A DNA stretch of 31,208 nucleotides from a virus. The notes beneath the pieces are model-generated. The model ran no database searches and was not told where the DNA came from. It saw nothing but the letters and a program-made list of their open reading frames with translations. Position 1 is the first letter of the stretch. Every line of letters begins with the position of its first letter. Below, one piece after another: positions 6,943 to 15,619 of this stretch. A program made the position numbers and the translations under genes. Where the stretch lies: the IMG/VR virus record IMGVR_UViG_3300046692_000159, positions 1 to 31,208 of that record; one strand, 5' to 3'.

Positions 6943-9900
6943 CGCCTTGTCTCCAAAATTGCCGCGTTAATTTGTCCCGATCTCGCATATCCTGCGTTGT
7001 CGGCGCTCACTATGAATGTGTACGTGTGCGTGCCGGCGCCGGGATAATCGATGTGCACGCATGTTGCGCTTTGCGACCTCTCCACTCCTGAATTGTTTAA
7101 TCCCGTCGTTGAAATCGAATTAATCGCGGTACCATCACGAAAAATTGTCAAACCGGTGGTGCCGGAAAAAGCGTCTCCAGTCGGACTCCAAAAAATACCC
7201 ACCCCTGTCACCGCCAAGTAGATCGGCGCACCATACGCATTGAACGTGACCGACGCGCTGCCGATACCGGACGCCGATGCCATCGTGGTGACGGCATTGC
7301 CGGCAATGGTCAGCGTGTCCACGGCCGCGTTCTGGATGTGCGCAGCCTTGATCCATGCATCACCGATGAAGGCCTGGTTGATGAACACCTGGCCGTTCTG
7401 CACCACGAACGGAGTGATGATTCCACCGTTGGCTTCGCTCACGACCGCCAAGCGATCCGCGCTCAACAGGATCTGCGATTCGACCGCCGGCCCGTCGACC
7501 TCCACGCCCACCGCGATGCCGGCCAGATAGCGCCGCCCGCCCTGTGTCACCTGCGTTTTCAGCGTGTACTGCGCCGCCAGCTTGCCATCGGTCTGCGCGA
7601 GCGCCTGGGAGGTCTGCTGGACCGCCGCGCTCGCATCGTTGGCCTTCGCCTGCGCCGTATCGATGCGCTGGCCCAGGGCGCCGTCCGCGTTCACACGAGC
7701 GGTCTGCTCGCTCTGTACTGCGGCCGCCGTCTGGCCGGCCTGCGCCACGACCGTATCGATACGCTGGCCCAGCGCGCCGTCCGCGTTCACACGCGCGGTC
7801 TGCTCGCTCACAATCGCCGCAGCGTTCTGGCCGACAGCCGCGCCGACCAGGTCGACCTGCTGGGCCAGCGCGGCGGTGTCGGATTTGCTCTCGGCGCGCA
7901 CGGTCTCAATTCGCGTGCCGACCTTCTGTGTCGTGTCGGTCAGTGCCTTGTCGCCGTTGATCATGGCGAGCAGCTGATTCGCGGCCAGCTCGTCCGTAGC
8001 CTTGCCATTGAGCAGTTCATTCACCCGGTCCACCATCGGCCCGATGACCTCCTCCGCGTCCTCGATCGGCTTTAGCAGATCCTGCGCCAGCTGCGTCTTG
8101 CCGATCACGCCGCCCAGGTAGCTCAAAATGGACGCCGCGTCCGTGCTGGTCTGGCCAGCCACGCCCGCGCCCGCCGGATAGAACGCGCCGGCATTGCCCA
8201 TGCGGTCCACCAGCCGCACCCAGAAGTAGCGCGTCTCCCCCGCATTCAGGCCGCCCAGCACAAACGAACTCTGCGGCGCCGCGAGGGAATCCACCAGGAC
8301 GGCCGTGCTGCGGTCGGCACTGGTCGACTGCCACAGCTCCGTACCGCGCAGGTAGTCCAGGTCGCCCGGCGGCAGGGACCAGCTGACGCCGATCCCAAAC
8401 GGCCGGGGCGACGTCACCAGCCCGACCACCGCCGAGACGGTCGCACCGTGCAGCACGCGCTGGTACGCCGGCACTGTGGAAATGTCCTGCCGCGCACCGC
8501 CGAACGAATTGAAGCTGACGAACTTGAACCACATCGTCTTGCCAACCCATTCGCTGGGGAATGTCCAGCGAAACAGGGCGTTATCCAGCAGCGCGAACGA
8601 CGCGCCGGCCGCGTGGTCAACGATGGCCGGGCCATACGCACCGCGCACCAGGTAGGACAGGTCATACTTGCCCACCGCCTGCAGCACGGCCGCCGAATAG
8701 GCGATGTACTCGCCGTCGACGTAGCATGTGCTGACCAGGCTATCCGCGTTCGATTGACTGACCGGGGTGAGCGTGCCGCCGGCGGCCGCGACGTCGACCG
8801 ACAAGGTGTGCGCGACATCGAGCGCACCACCAGCCGCAAGCGTCGCCGTCAGCACGCCATGCACGGCCTTACTGCGCACAGTTCCGACCCGCTGGTAGCT
8901 GGTGCCGTCCGCCGACACCCACACCTCGCAGCCGCCCCAATCCACACCGCCAGACAGCGCCATCCAAACCTGCGACGCCCCATCCGTGAGACGAGCCGGC
9001 GGCTCGAACAGCACCGGCACGTTCACATTGCCGGGTGGGACCGCGTAGTTCGGCGCACTGTTGCCGATGTCCGGCACCGGCTGCTGCGCACGGTTGCTGC
9101 CCAGCGGGTAGTCTTCCGCCTTGATCACCAGCTGGTCGTCGCCCTCCTCCGAAATTTCCGTGATGAGGACCGGCGTGCCGGCAAGGAACTTGCGCGCGTA
9201 ATTCAGTGTGACGACATCCATCGGCTCCAGCCGCGCATACTTCCACGGCAGGCGGAACTCATAGGTGTTCAGAATGTACAGCGAGCGGTGCAGCAGGAAG
9301 TTTGCGGCCGCCTGCGCGACGGCCGCGTCCGCGATCTCCCGCATGTCGACCACGTCCATCGAGCGCAGTCCGTTCAGCTCGATGTCCGCATCATCCTTGG
9401 CCTCGGCGATGTTGTCGTTGTAGTCGTTCGCCCGGTCAGGGAACTTCACGCGCACATGGTTGTAGGACTGCTCAGTCGACTTCTGGAAAACCTTGACGGC
9501 GTCGCCGCCCTGGTCGTACAGAAAGTCATCCTCGTCCAGGTCATAGACCGGCGCGATGGTCGGCGTGTAGATGGCCAGGCTGCTCGATGCGGCGCGGTCC
9601 GAATACGGGACGATCTTGAACTGGCCGTCCGAATACACGCAATCGGCAAAGCCGATCGTCAGCAGCGTCTTGATGTAGTCGAAGGCGCCGCGCTGCTCGG
9701 TGTAGGCCGGGCTGACCCACAAGCCATTGGCGAGGCAATAAGCGCGGAACTGCGCCATGTCGCCCAGGCCCGATGGATCAATGCCGACACCCTGCTCCAC
9801 GTCCGTCAGGATCGCCGTGATCACATCCGCGATCTCCGCGTCCGGCACCGCCACGCCGTACCTGCTGCCCACGCTGCCGGGCGCCTGCACCTCGAACGTG

Positions 9901-10373
9901 TGATTGCCCATGCCTGCGGACGAGCCCAGGTCGTAGGCGCCGCTGGCGACGTACGCAATGCCACGATAGGCCAGCGCGCGATCCGGATGCGTGGTCAAGA
10001 AGTACGGATACGGCGTCTGCGTGTTGCTGCCGTTGTAGAAGTCGAGCCGCAGCTCGCCGAGGGAGCTTTTCTCTTTGTCCTTCCAGACCCGTCCGATGCC
10101 CTGCAGCGGCCCTGCTCCGAGCGCCATGGCCGCCGCCACGGTGTACGTGTAATCGGTGGTACCACCGCCACCAGAGCCGCCCTTGCCGGTGCGCTGGCTC
10201 GACTTGTGCGGAATGGACTTGAAGTCCTCGTACTGGATCAGGTTCGGCGCCACGCGCTGCTGTCCGAACACCCATGGGATGGGCCGGCCGTAGCTCGATG
10301 TTTGCAGCTGCAGCGACGAGATTACCGGCGCGCTGCTGCTGACGCTGCCGCCACTCTTGAACAATCCACCCAT
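6939..10373 (-). CDS. Tail-tip / host-specificity protein (gpJ-like)
   Basis: At 1144 residues this is the largest protein of the phage and forms the central tail fibre or tail tip that contacts the host. The N-terminus is Gly/Ser-rich (MGGLFKSGGSVSSSAPV) and leads into GRPIPWVFGQQRVAPN, characteristic of tail-tip proteins encoded after an NlpC/P60 gene. A putative-phage-tail-protein domain covers residues about 200 to 420; fibronectin-like beta modules follow to about 740; then a long Gln/Ala-rich coiled coil (about 760 to 960) containing two near-identical copies of a 19-residue unit, and a C-terminal domain around VEVDGPAVESQILLSADRL like the lambda gpJ-associated end. It starts right after the peptidase gene and is coupled to the next gene by a GTGA overlap. 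Confidence 0.9.
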   Translation of the reverse strand: MGGLFKSGGSVSSSAPVISSLQLQTSSYGRPIPWVFGQQRVAPNLIQYEDFKSIPHKSSQRTGKGGSGGGGTTDYTYTVAAAMALGAGPLQGIGRVWKDKEKSSLGELRLDFYNGSNTQTPYPYFLTTHPDRALAYRGIAYVASGAYDLGSSAGMGNHTFEVQAPGSVGSRYGVAVPDAEIADVITAILTDVEQGVGIDPSGLGDMAQFRAYCLANGLWVSPAYTEQRGAFDYIKTLLTIGFADCVYSDGQFKIVPYSDRAASSSLAIYTPTIAPVYDLDEDDFLYDQGGDAVKVFQKSTEQSYNHVRVKFPDRANDYNDNIAEAKDDADIELNGLRSMDVVDMREIADAAVAQAAANFLLHRSLYILNTYEFRLPWKYARLEPMDVVTLNYARKFLAGTPVLITEISEEGDDQLVIKAEDYPLGSNRAQQPVPDIGNSAPNYAVPPGNVNVPVLFEPPARLTDGASQVWMALSGGVDWGGCEVWVSADGTSYQRVGTVRSKAVHGVLTATLAAGGALDVAHTLSVDVAAAGGTLTPVSQSNADSLVSTCYVDGEYIAYSAAVLQAVGKYDLSYLVRGAYGPAIVDHAAGASFALLDNALFRWTFPSEWVGKTMWFKFVSFNSFGGARQDISTVPAYQRVLHGATVSAVVGLVTSPRPFGIGVSWSLPPGDLDYLRGTELWQSTSADRSTAVLVDSLAAPQSSFVLGGLNAGETRYFWVRLVDRMGNAGAFYPAGAGVAGQTSTDAASILSYLGGVIGKTQLAQDLLKPIEDAEEVIGPMVDRVNELLNGKATDELAANQLLAMINGDKALTDTTQKVGTRIETVRAESKSDTAALAQQVDLVGAAVGQNAAAIVSEQTARVNADGALGQRIDTVVAQAGQTAAAVQSEQTARVNADGALGQRIDTAQAKANDASAAVQQTSQALAQTDGKLAAQYTLKTQVTQGGRRYLAGIAVGVEVDGPAVESQILLSADRLAVVSEANGGIITPFVVQNGQVFINQAFIGDAWIKAAHIQNAAVDTLTIAGNAVTTMASASGIGSASVTFNAYGAPIYLAVTGVGIFWSPTGDAFSGTTGLTIFRDGTAINSISTTGLNNSGVERSQSATCVHIDYPGAGTHTYTFIVSADNAGYARSGQINAAILETRR
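7656..7712. repeat. Direct repeat A in tail-tip coiled coil
   Basis: A 57-base unit that recurs at 7752 to 7808 with 54 of 57 identical bases, offset by 96 bases (32 codons). It encodes SEQTARVNADGALGQRIDT, a unit of the coiled-coil stalk. Confidence 0.85.
7752..7808. repeat. Direct repeat B in tail-tip coiled coil
   Basis: Second copy of the 57-base unit at 7656 to 7712, in the same reading frame. Its multiple-of-three offset allows stalk length to change by recombination without frameshift. Confidence 0.85.
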
Positions 10374-10374
10374 G

Positions 10375-10806
10375 CTACTCCTTCAATGAATAAAAGCCGC
10401 GCAGACGCTTCTGCAGCTCCGCGCTCTTGCTGACGTCCGTGAGCACCACCGCACCATGTTCGATGTATGCGTGCAGCACCAGCGGCCATTCGATGACCAA
10501 CGCGCCGTGGCTGACGCACCGGCCGAACTGGAACAGGGCGATGTCGCCCGGCAGCGGCGTCTCCACAGACTCGGCCAGCGCCTCCACGCCGCCGAGATAA
10601 ATCTCGTCGCTGCGGTGCATGTGCCAGTCGTGTGGATAGGGGCGCGGATCGACGTCCGTCCCAATCAGTCCGCATGCGCCGTAGACCCGCACCATCAACA
10701 TGACGCAATCGACGCCAGCGCCCTTGACGTCGGCGTGATGGTGGTACGGCGTGTTGAGCCAGCTGATCGCCTCCCTGACGACGTTCTGGCGCGTTTCCGG
10801 GGTCAT
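10375..10806 (-). CDS. NlpC/P60-family tail-associated peptidase
   Basis: The start is the ATG at 10806 (MTPETRQN), which overlaps the stop of the DUF2163 gene in an ATGA; the frame continues upstream but that part is a shadow. The 143-residue product has the NlpC/P60 pattern: nucleophile Cys34 in GVDCVML, His100 in VSHGALV, and a third polar residue around His112 in LHAYIEHG. Such enzymes cleave peptide cross-links in peptidoglycan and sit in the tail tip, easing local wall penetration during DNA entry. The gene order DUF2460, DUF2163, NlpC/P60, tail-tip matches the distal-tail block of gene-transfer agents and many siphoviruses, which supports the call. Confidence 0.88.
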   Translation of the reverse strand: MTPETRQNVVREAISWLNTPYHHHADVKGAGVDCVMLMVRVYGACGLIGTDVDPRPYPHDWHMHRSDEIYLGGVEALAESVETPLPGDIALFQFGRCVSHGALVIEWPLVLHAYIEHGAVVLTDVSKSAELQKRLRGFYSLKE

Positions 10807-11654
10807 ACCGCCACCTCCGGAGGGGGAATGAATGGCGTGCCCTTGAAATTGCTCAGGTTCGCGAACTTCGCACAGCCATTCGGGCCGCGTGTCCGGTCGC
10901 AGCCGGCGCGCACAAAGAACGTGTCGCCGGGCGCCAAGTCGAACACCAGCGGGTAGGACAGCTCGAACACGCCACCCAGGAACGACTTCACGGAACGGCG
11001 CACGCCCGCGTTGGCGCCGCCGGTGAAGACCAGCTCGCCCAACTCGAAGAACTGATCGGGCTGGCCCAGGTTCGCGGAAAACGAATAACGGTTCGGCGCG
11101 TCCAGCACGGCTGCGCTCGATGTGTATGCGGCCTTGGAAACCGTACAGCCCGCGTCGTACAGGGTGCGTATACAGCCCGCCTGGAACAGCGGGCGCGGCA
11201 CCGCGGTGTTGAGCCGATTGCTGTCCGACACGACGGTCAGCGAGACTTCCTGCTCGCCGTCGTGGCTCTCGCTCACATAGCCGCGAAACACGCTCATCGT
11301 CTCGGCCGTGTCGCCCCAGGCCTGCATGAACGCCTTTTCGACCAGCACCTCGGCATTGCGAAGCGCACCGGAGCGCGCGGCCAGGAACCACGGCACGCCG
11401 GCGACCAGGTCAGTGGGCTTGACCAACACGGCCAGCTCAAGCGTGCTGACCTGCATGCCGCGCACCAGGCTGTACTGCGCGCCGGAAAAGCTCGGCCCAC
11501 TGGATGCGTACACCTGGCCACCAGCGACGATATCCACGTCGGCGTCAGTCCAGTGGTACATCTGGCCGGTGGCCAGCGTCATCGTGAACAGGTTGCACTT
11601 GCAGAACGATCCGCTGGCCAGGATCGCCTGCAGGCGGGGAGTAGCATTTCTCAT
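10803..11654 (-). CDS. DUF2163 / BR0599-family distal tail (hub) protein
   Basis: The start is the ATG at 11654 (MRNATPRLQA), which overlaps the DUF2460 stop by four bases; a longer upstream extension is not needed. The 283-residue protein follows the DUF2163 pattern: N-terminal CKCNLFTMTLATG and YHWTDADVDI, central VSLTVVSDSNRLN, and a C-terminal cysteine-containing part with YDAGC and AGCDRTRGPNGCAKFANL, typical of the family, where the cysteines may bind an iron-sulphur cluster as in gene-transfer-agent hub proteins. It would form part of the baseplate hub between distal tail ring and tail-tip protein. Confidence 0.85.
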   Translation of the reverse strand: MRNATPRLQAILASGSFCKCNLFTMTLATGQMYHWTDADVDIVAGGQVYASSGPSFSGAQYSLVRGMQVSTLELAVLVKPTDLVAGVPWFLAARSGALRNAEVLVEKAFMQAWGDTAETMSVFRGYVSESHDGEQEVSLTVVSDSNRLNTAVPRPLFQAGCIRTLYDAGCTVSKAAYTSSAAVLDAPNRYSFSANLGQPDQFFELGELVFTGGANAGVRRSVKSFLGGVFELSYPLVFDLAPGDTFFVRAGCDRTRGPNGCAKFANLSNFKGTPFIPPPEVAV

Positions 11655-12253
11655 ATTCTCATTCCTAAACTGCCGATCAGCTTCACCGTGCCGGCCTTCC
11701 ACAGGTTTTGCATGAAGCGGTCGAAATCCTGCTCGTCATCGGCGAAACGGGTGCGGTAGAAGTAGCCACCTGACCAGGTGATCGCGCCGGCGCCGGGGGC
11801 CACAGCGAACGTCAACAAGCCGGTTGGCGACACGGTGTAGCCGGCCGCCGCGCGGAGCACGCCCGCCACCTTCACGTCGCGGACAATCTCGATGTTCTGC
11901 ACCGGCTCGACCGCCCCTTGGCCGAACTCGCGCACGAGTTGGAACGACCGCGTAACGCCGTCGCCGGCACCGATCTGCTGATCGGTCACGGAGCAGTCGT
12001 CGTCGAGCTTGTACAGAAAACTCTCGAAGGAACCGCGCCGCGCCATGAAGAAGCCGGCAAGCTGCCGCAGCTCCTGCTTGGCGCCGTGCCGCAGGAACTC
12101 CACTTTCAGCTGCAGGCTGTACAGCGGGTTGGCCATCAGCGACGTGCGGTATTCCTTGCCGCTGACGGCCGACTGCACTTTCGTGCGAAACATCGGCGTC
12201 CAGGTGACGTCCCACGTCAGGCCAGGCAATGTCGGAAAAATTGGATCGCTCAT
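11651..12253 (-). CDS. DUF2460 distal tail protein
   Basis: A 200-residue protein that opens with IFPTLPGLTWDVTWTP and has FESFLYKLDDD near the middle and YFYRTRFADDEQDFDRF near the end, all typical of the DUF2460 family found directly after tape-measure genes in siphoviruses and gene-transfer agents. Members form the ring that joins the tail tube to the hub. Its ATG overlaps the tape-measure stop (ATGA) and its stop overlaps the start of the DUF2163 gene. Length matches the family. Confidence 0.88.
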   Translation of the reverse strand: MSDPIFPTLPGLTWDVTWTPMFRTKVQSAVSGKEYRTSLMANPLYSLQLKVEFLRHGAKQELRQLAGFFMARRGSFESFLYKLDDDCSVTDQQIGAGDGVTRSFQLVREFGQGAVEPVQNIEIVRDVKVAGVLRAAAGYTVSPTGLLTFAVAPGAGAITWSGGYFYRTRFADDEQDFDRFMQNLWKAGTVKLIGSLGMRI

Positions 12254-14886
12254 TTTTTCGCGTGGTCCTTCAAAGCGGTCGCGATCACACCGACATTGCG
12301 GCGAATTTCCGCCGCCGACAGCCTGCCCGAGTGATCGTGATAGTTGATCGTGTGTCCAGAGCCGCCATCGCCGTCAGCCAGGCCACGCACAACATCGGCC
12401 TGCGCTGCCGGCAGCACCATTTCCTTCTCGTGGAGCTGGGTGATCGGGTTCAGGCCGGCCGGAATGTCGAAGCCGTTGCGGGCGGATGCCAAGGGCATGA
12501 ACGACATGGCGGCCGCCGACGCGGCCAGACCCGCTTCCGGCGCCATGGCCCAGCCATAAAACGGGATGGCGGCGGCGGAGGCCGTTGCCGCCGCGCCGGC
12601 CACGCCGGCATTCGCCGAGATCTGACCAACGGCGGTCAACTTGGATGCGCTCTTGGCCAGCACCATATTCATCAAAAATTCCGATGCGGTCTTCGCGCCC
12701 ATGTCGATCACCGCGCCAACCACGGTGCGCAGCATCGACTGCATGGCTTGCCCCATGGTCATCGTGCCTTTCGCGGTGCTGGCGATGACGTTGGCCAGAC
12801 CAGACTGCGCCGCGTTGGCCACGGACTGCGAGGTCTGCCTGTCCTGCAGGGCCGCCTTGTTCTTGATCTGGCCCAGCTTGAGCTGATGCTGCTGCTCCAG
12901 CGCCTCGATCTGCGCGTGCACTTGCGCCAGCGCCACCGGATCCGAATCGGGGTTCTTCAGCGTGGCTTGCTGTTCGAGCAGCGCCTGCATCCTGATCTGG
13001 TAGCGCCTGGCCTCGAACTGCGCTTCCATCTCCAGCAGCCGCTCCACCGTGATCTGGCGCGTGGCCAGCTGCTGCTGCGCGTCCTGCTCGGCCGCCTCGA
13101 TCCCCGCCAGCTCGGCATTGCGCCGCGCCTCGACCACCACCTTGTTCGTCGCCATCTGCTGGTCGGCGTAGGCGCGCTGTTCTTTATAGACCTCGGCCAG
13201 CGCCGCCTTTGCCTCCTTCGACTCCATGCCGAAGCGCGCCACGTTTTCCTCGTAGATGCGATTGGCGATTGTCAGTCGCTCCAGGTGATTGTTCTTGAAG
13301 GCGTCCAGCTTGAGCTTCTCGCCGGCGATCTCCGTCTCGAACTCCTCTTTGCGGATCGCGGCCATGATGCTGTAATACTTGCGCTCGACCTGCGCCCGCT
13401 CCTCTTTGGACAAGCCTGCGGTGGATAGCACGCCCTTCCAGTAGTCGCGCTCCATGGTCAAGCTGTATTCCATGGCGGTGCCGGCCATGGCCTGCTGCTT
13501 CGCGTAGCCGTCCTTGTCGGCCGCCAGCTTCGCGTCCCACTCGTGCACCCGACTCTGGCCCTTCTCCTCCTTGTCCTTGCTGAAGTCGTAGGTGGGCCCT
13601 CCCTTGATCTGCTTATCCTTGATCTCCGGTTGTTTCGCAGGCTCACGCATGATGACCTGGTCGATCTTGTCCTTGCCATCGGAAGCGATCTTGACCATCT
13701 TGTCGAAGTGCTTGCGGTGCGACTCCTCCAACTGCGCCGTGCCCTCTTGCCACGCCTTCTTGGCCCCGCTGAAATCCATGTGCAGGGCGCGCTCCGCTGT
13801 CGTCGCCATGCGCATGACGGCGATCACGGTATGCTCGATGTAGCCTATAACAGCCTCGATCACCAGCTGGACCGCAATCTTGAATCCGATGAAGGCCACC
13901 TCGACCACCTTCAGGGCATTGGCGAAAATTTGCATGCCGCTCGGCGCGCTATGCCCCATGACTTCCGCGATCATGTCGTTGACCAGGGACAGCCCGCTGG
14001 TGATTAGGTCCCACAACTGGCTGACCACCTCTCCCACTGTGGAGAAGATCGACGCCAGCGATTCCAGCACCATGCCCATCGCCTTGCCGGCGGTCGGGCC
14101 TATACCGCTCAACCAGGAACCCAGGCGCACGAACGTGGGCAGCAGCGCGTTACCAGCCTGCACCTCCAGCGACGTGATGATCAGCTTCATGTCGTTGAGC
14201 GCTTCCTTGTATTTCTTGGCGTTGGCCACGCCCTCATCCCCAACCACCAGGCCGAGATCTTTGGTCTTCTGCTCGGCGGCCTTGATCTCTTCGGTGGTCA
14301 ACCGCAGCGTGCCGCGCACGTCGTTCCACGACTTGCCGTAGATCTGCGTGCCGGCGATGTTCTGCTCGATGGGGTTCTTGATGTCCTTCAGCTTGGCGTT
14401 GACCTCCCCCATGATGTCCAGGGTGGGACGGTACTGCCCGGCCGAGTCTTTGACGCTCACGCCAAGCTTCTCGAACGCCTGGCCGTTGGTGGCGATCTGC
14501 TTGGCCATCTTGCCGGCGGCCATCGTCACCGTGTCGGAGTCGATGCCGAGGTGGCGCATCGCCACCATCATCACGCTGGCCCGCTCGGTGGTGACGCCCA
14601 GCTGGCCGGCCAGCTTCTTGGCTTCGCCGGTCCATTCGTTCGACTTTCCGATGACTTCCTTGAACGCGGCGCCGCCGGCCACGATGGCCGTGAGCGTGCC
14701 AAACACCCGCGTCACCGACGCCAACGCGCCGGACAGCGAACTCATGTGCCCCTGAATGGCCTGCAGGCTGGACTGGATGTCGCGCGCGGCCGCGCGGGCA
14801 GCATCCGCCGCCTTCTCCATGCCCGCGTTGAAAGCGGTCGGATCGGCGCTGATCGCATAGTCGCTTGTGGCTCGTGAATCGCCCAT
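12250..14886 (-). CDS. Tail tape-measure protein
   Basis: An 878-residue protein that sets tail length and is ejected with the DNA. The N-terminus (YAISADPTAFNAGMEKAADAARA) is the usual tape-measure opening, followed by an Ala-rich helical domain with TAIVAGGAAFKE and a region to about 230 (VTTERASVMMVAM and KYKEALNDM) matching the lambda-family N-terminal domain. Hydrophobic segments occur around 260 to 360. Residues about 430 to 690 are a Glu/Gln/Lys/Ala-rich coiled coil (EAEQDAQQQLATRQ, LEQQATL), and a Gly/Ala-rich C-terminal hydrophobic part with MSFMPLASARNGFDIPAG follows. It is preceded by a terminator hairpin and a GGAGG ribosome site, and is coupled to the next gene. Confidence 0.95.
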   Translation of the reverse strand: MGDSRATSDYAISADPTAFNAGMEKAADAARAAARDIQSSLQAIQGHMSSLSGALASVTRVFGTLTAIVAGGAAFKEVIGKSNEWTGEAKKLAGQLGVTTERASVMMVAMRHLGIDSDTVTMAAGKMAKQIATNGQAFEKLGVSVKDSAGQYRPTLDIMGEVNAKLKDIKNPIEQNIAGTQIYGKSWNDVRGTLRLTTEEIKAAEQKTKDLGLVVGDEGVANAKKYKEALNDMKLIITSLEVQAGNALLPTFVRLGSWLSGIGPTAGKAMGMVLESLASIFSTVGEVVSQLWDLITSGLSLVNDMIAEVMGHSAPSGMQIFANALKVVEVAFIGFKIAVQLVIEAVIGYIEHTVIAVMRMATTAERALHMDFSGAKKAWQEGTAQLEESHRKHFDKMVKIASDGKDKIDQVIMREPAKQPEIKDKQIKGGPTYDFSKDKEEKGQSRVHEWDAKLAADKDGYAKQQAMAGTAMEYSLTMERDYWKGVLSTAGLSKEERAQVERKYYSIMAAIRKEEFETEIAGEKLKLDAFKNNHLERLTIANRIYEENVARFGMESKEAKAALAEVYKEQRAYADQQMATNKVVVEARRNAELAGIEAAEQDAQQQLATRQITVERLLEMEAQFEARRYQIRMQALLEQQATLKNPDSDPVALAQVHAQIEALEQQHQLKLGQIKNKAALQDRQTSQSVANAAQSGLANVIASTAKGTMTMGQAMQSMLRTVVGAVIDMGAKTASEFLMNMVLAKSASKLTAVGQISANAGVAGAAATASAAAIPFYGWAMAPEAGLAASAAAMSFMPLASARNGFDIPAGLNPITQLHEKEMVLPAAQADVVRGLADGDGGSGHTINYHDHSGRLSAAEIRRNVGVIATALKDHAKK

Positions 14887-14900
14887 ATGGCGCCTCCATT

Positions 14901-14930
14901 AAAAAAATGCCCACCGGCTCAGGTGGGCAT
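14901..14930 (-). terminator. Intrinsic terminator before the tape-measure gene
   Basis: On the minus strand ATGCCCACC pairs with GGTGGGCAT around a six-base loop and runs into seven T residues. The stop codon of the T-frame of the tail chaperone lies inside the hairpin. It separates the head/tail-tube block from the tape-measure block. Confidence 0.8.
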
Positions 14931-15233
14931 GGGGAACATCGCCAGTAGATCTTCGGCGCCTAGTGCGCTATCGTCTTCCGGTTCCGGAGCCTGATAGCCG
15001 ACCTGCGCCGCGACCAATAAATGCATTGGCGGATGCAGCCGCCAATATTCCTGTTGCGCGGTCATTGAGGGAATGTCCCACTCCGACCACGCTTGCTGCG
15101 GCGTGCAGCCGGTGCTCGCCACGATGTGGGAGATCAGGGCGTCAAGCCCGTCCCTTCCATCTCGCTCTGCACCCGCCGCACCATCTCCTTTGCCTGCGCC
15201 ACCAGGCCGGAAATGTTCAGCAGCACTTCCCAC
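14919..15233 (-). CDS. T-frame of the tail assembly chaperone (possible frameshift product)
   Basis: This ORF overlaps the 3' end of the G-like gene by 100 bases in the -1 frame and ends just before the tape measure, exactly where lambda encodes T as the second half of a G-T fusion. The only start inside the listed span is a GTG deep in the G coding region; the frame also stays open further upstream. The part unique to T (after 15134) reads LISHIVASTGCTPQQAWSEWD and EYWRLHPPMHLLVAAQVGY, with the conserved aromatic and basic spacing of small chaperone C-terminal domains. It is probably made by -1 frameshifting or reinitiation rather than from its own start. I found no canonical X XXY YYZ heptamer; GCA AAG GAG in the overlap is the nearest candidate. 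Confidence 0.6.
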   Translation of the reverse strand: MGSAAEHFRPGGAGKGDGAAGAERDGRDGLDALISHIVASTGCTPQQAWSEWDIPSMTAQQEYWRLHPPMHLLVAAQVGYQAPEPEDDSALGAEDLLAMFPMPT

Positions 15234-15619
15234 ACTTCGAAGTAGTTCTGGTAGTCGATGATCTCCTCGACCATCGCCTCCGTCATGGCGGGGTAGTTGC
15301 GCCGCAGGCTGGACAGTGCGAGCTTCGCCACCAGCTCGATGTCCGGCAGGCCACCGACGAACACGGCTTTGATCTGGTCGCGGTACAGCTTCACAGCGGC
15401 GGCATTCAGGGGCGCGATCACGTACGCCTTGCCGCCCAGCGTGAGTTCCTTGCCCGGGACGAGGACGGTGCCGCCGGCGCGGTGATCAATTTCGGCTGCA
15501 CCGACGGCCGCCTGCGTCTGAGCAGCTTCTGGCGCCGGCGGTGCTGGCTTGTGGATGGCTGGCTCGCGCGTCGCGGGTTCGAAGACGCCGAGCATCCATT
15601 TCAAAAATTTGATGATCAT
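15134..15619 (-). CDS. Tail assembly chaperone, gpG-like
   Basis: The start is the ATG at 15619 (MIIKFLKWMLG), overlapping the tail-tube stop in an ATGA; the frame extends slightly upstream as a shadow. The product is 161 residues: a short hydrophobic start, a Pro/Ala-rich linker (residues 14 to 45), then a folded part with LTLGGKAYVIAPLNAAAVKLYRD and DIELVAKLALSSLRRNYP, a pattern common to tail assembly chaperones that coat the tape measure during tail assembly. Position between tail tube and tape measure fits perfectly. The downstream overlapping frame would extend it as in lambda G-T. Confidence 0.75.
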   Translation of the reverse strand: MIIKFLKWMLGVFEPATREPAIHKPAPPAPEAAQTQAAVGAAEIDHRAGGTVLVPGKELTLGGKAYVIAPLNAAAVKLYRDQIKAVFVGGLPDIELVAKLALSSLRRNYPAMTEAMVEEIIDYQNYFEVWEVLLNISGLVAQAKEMVRRVQSEMEGTGLTP

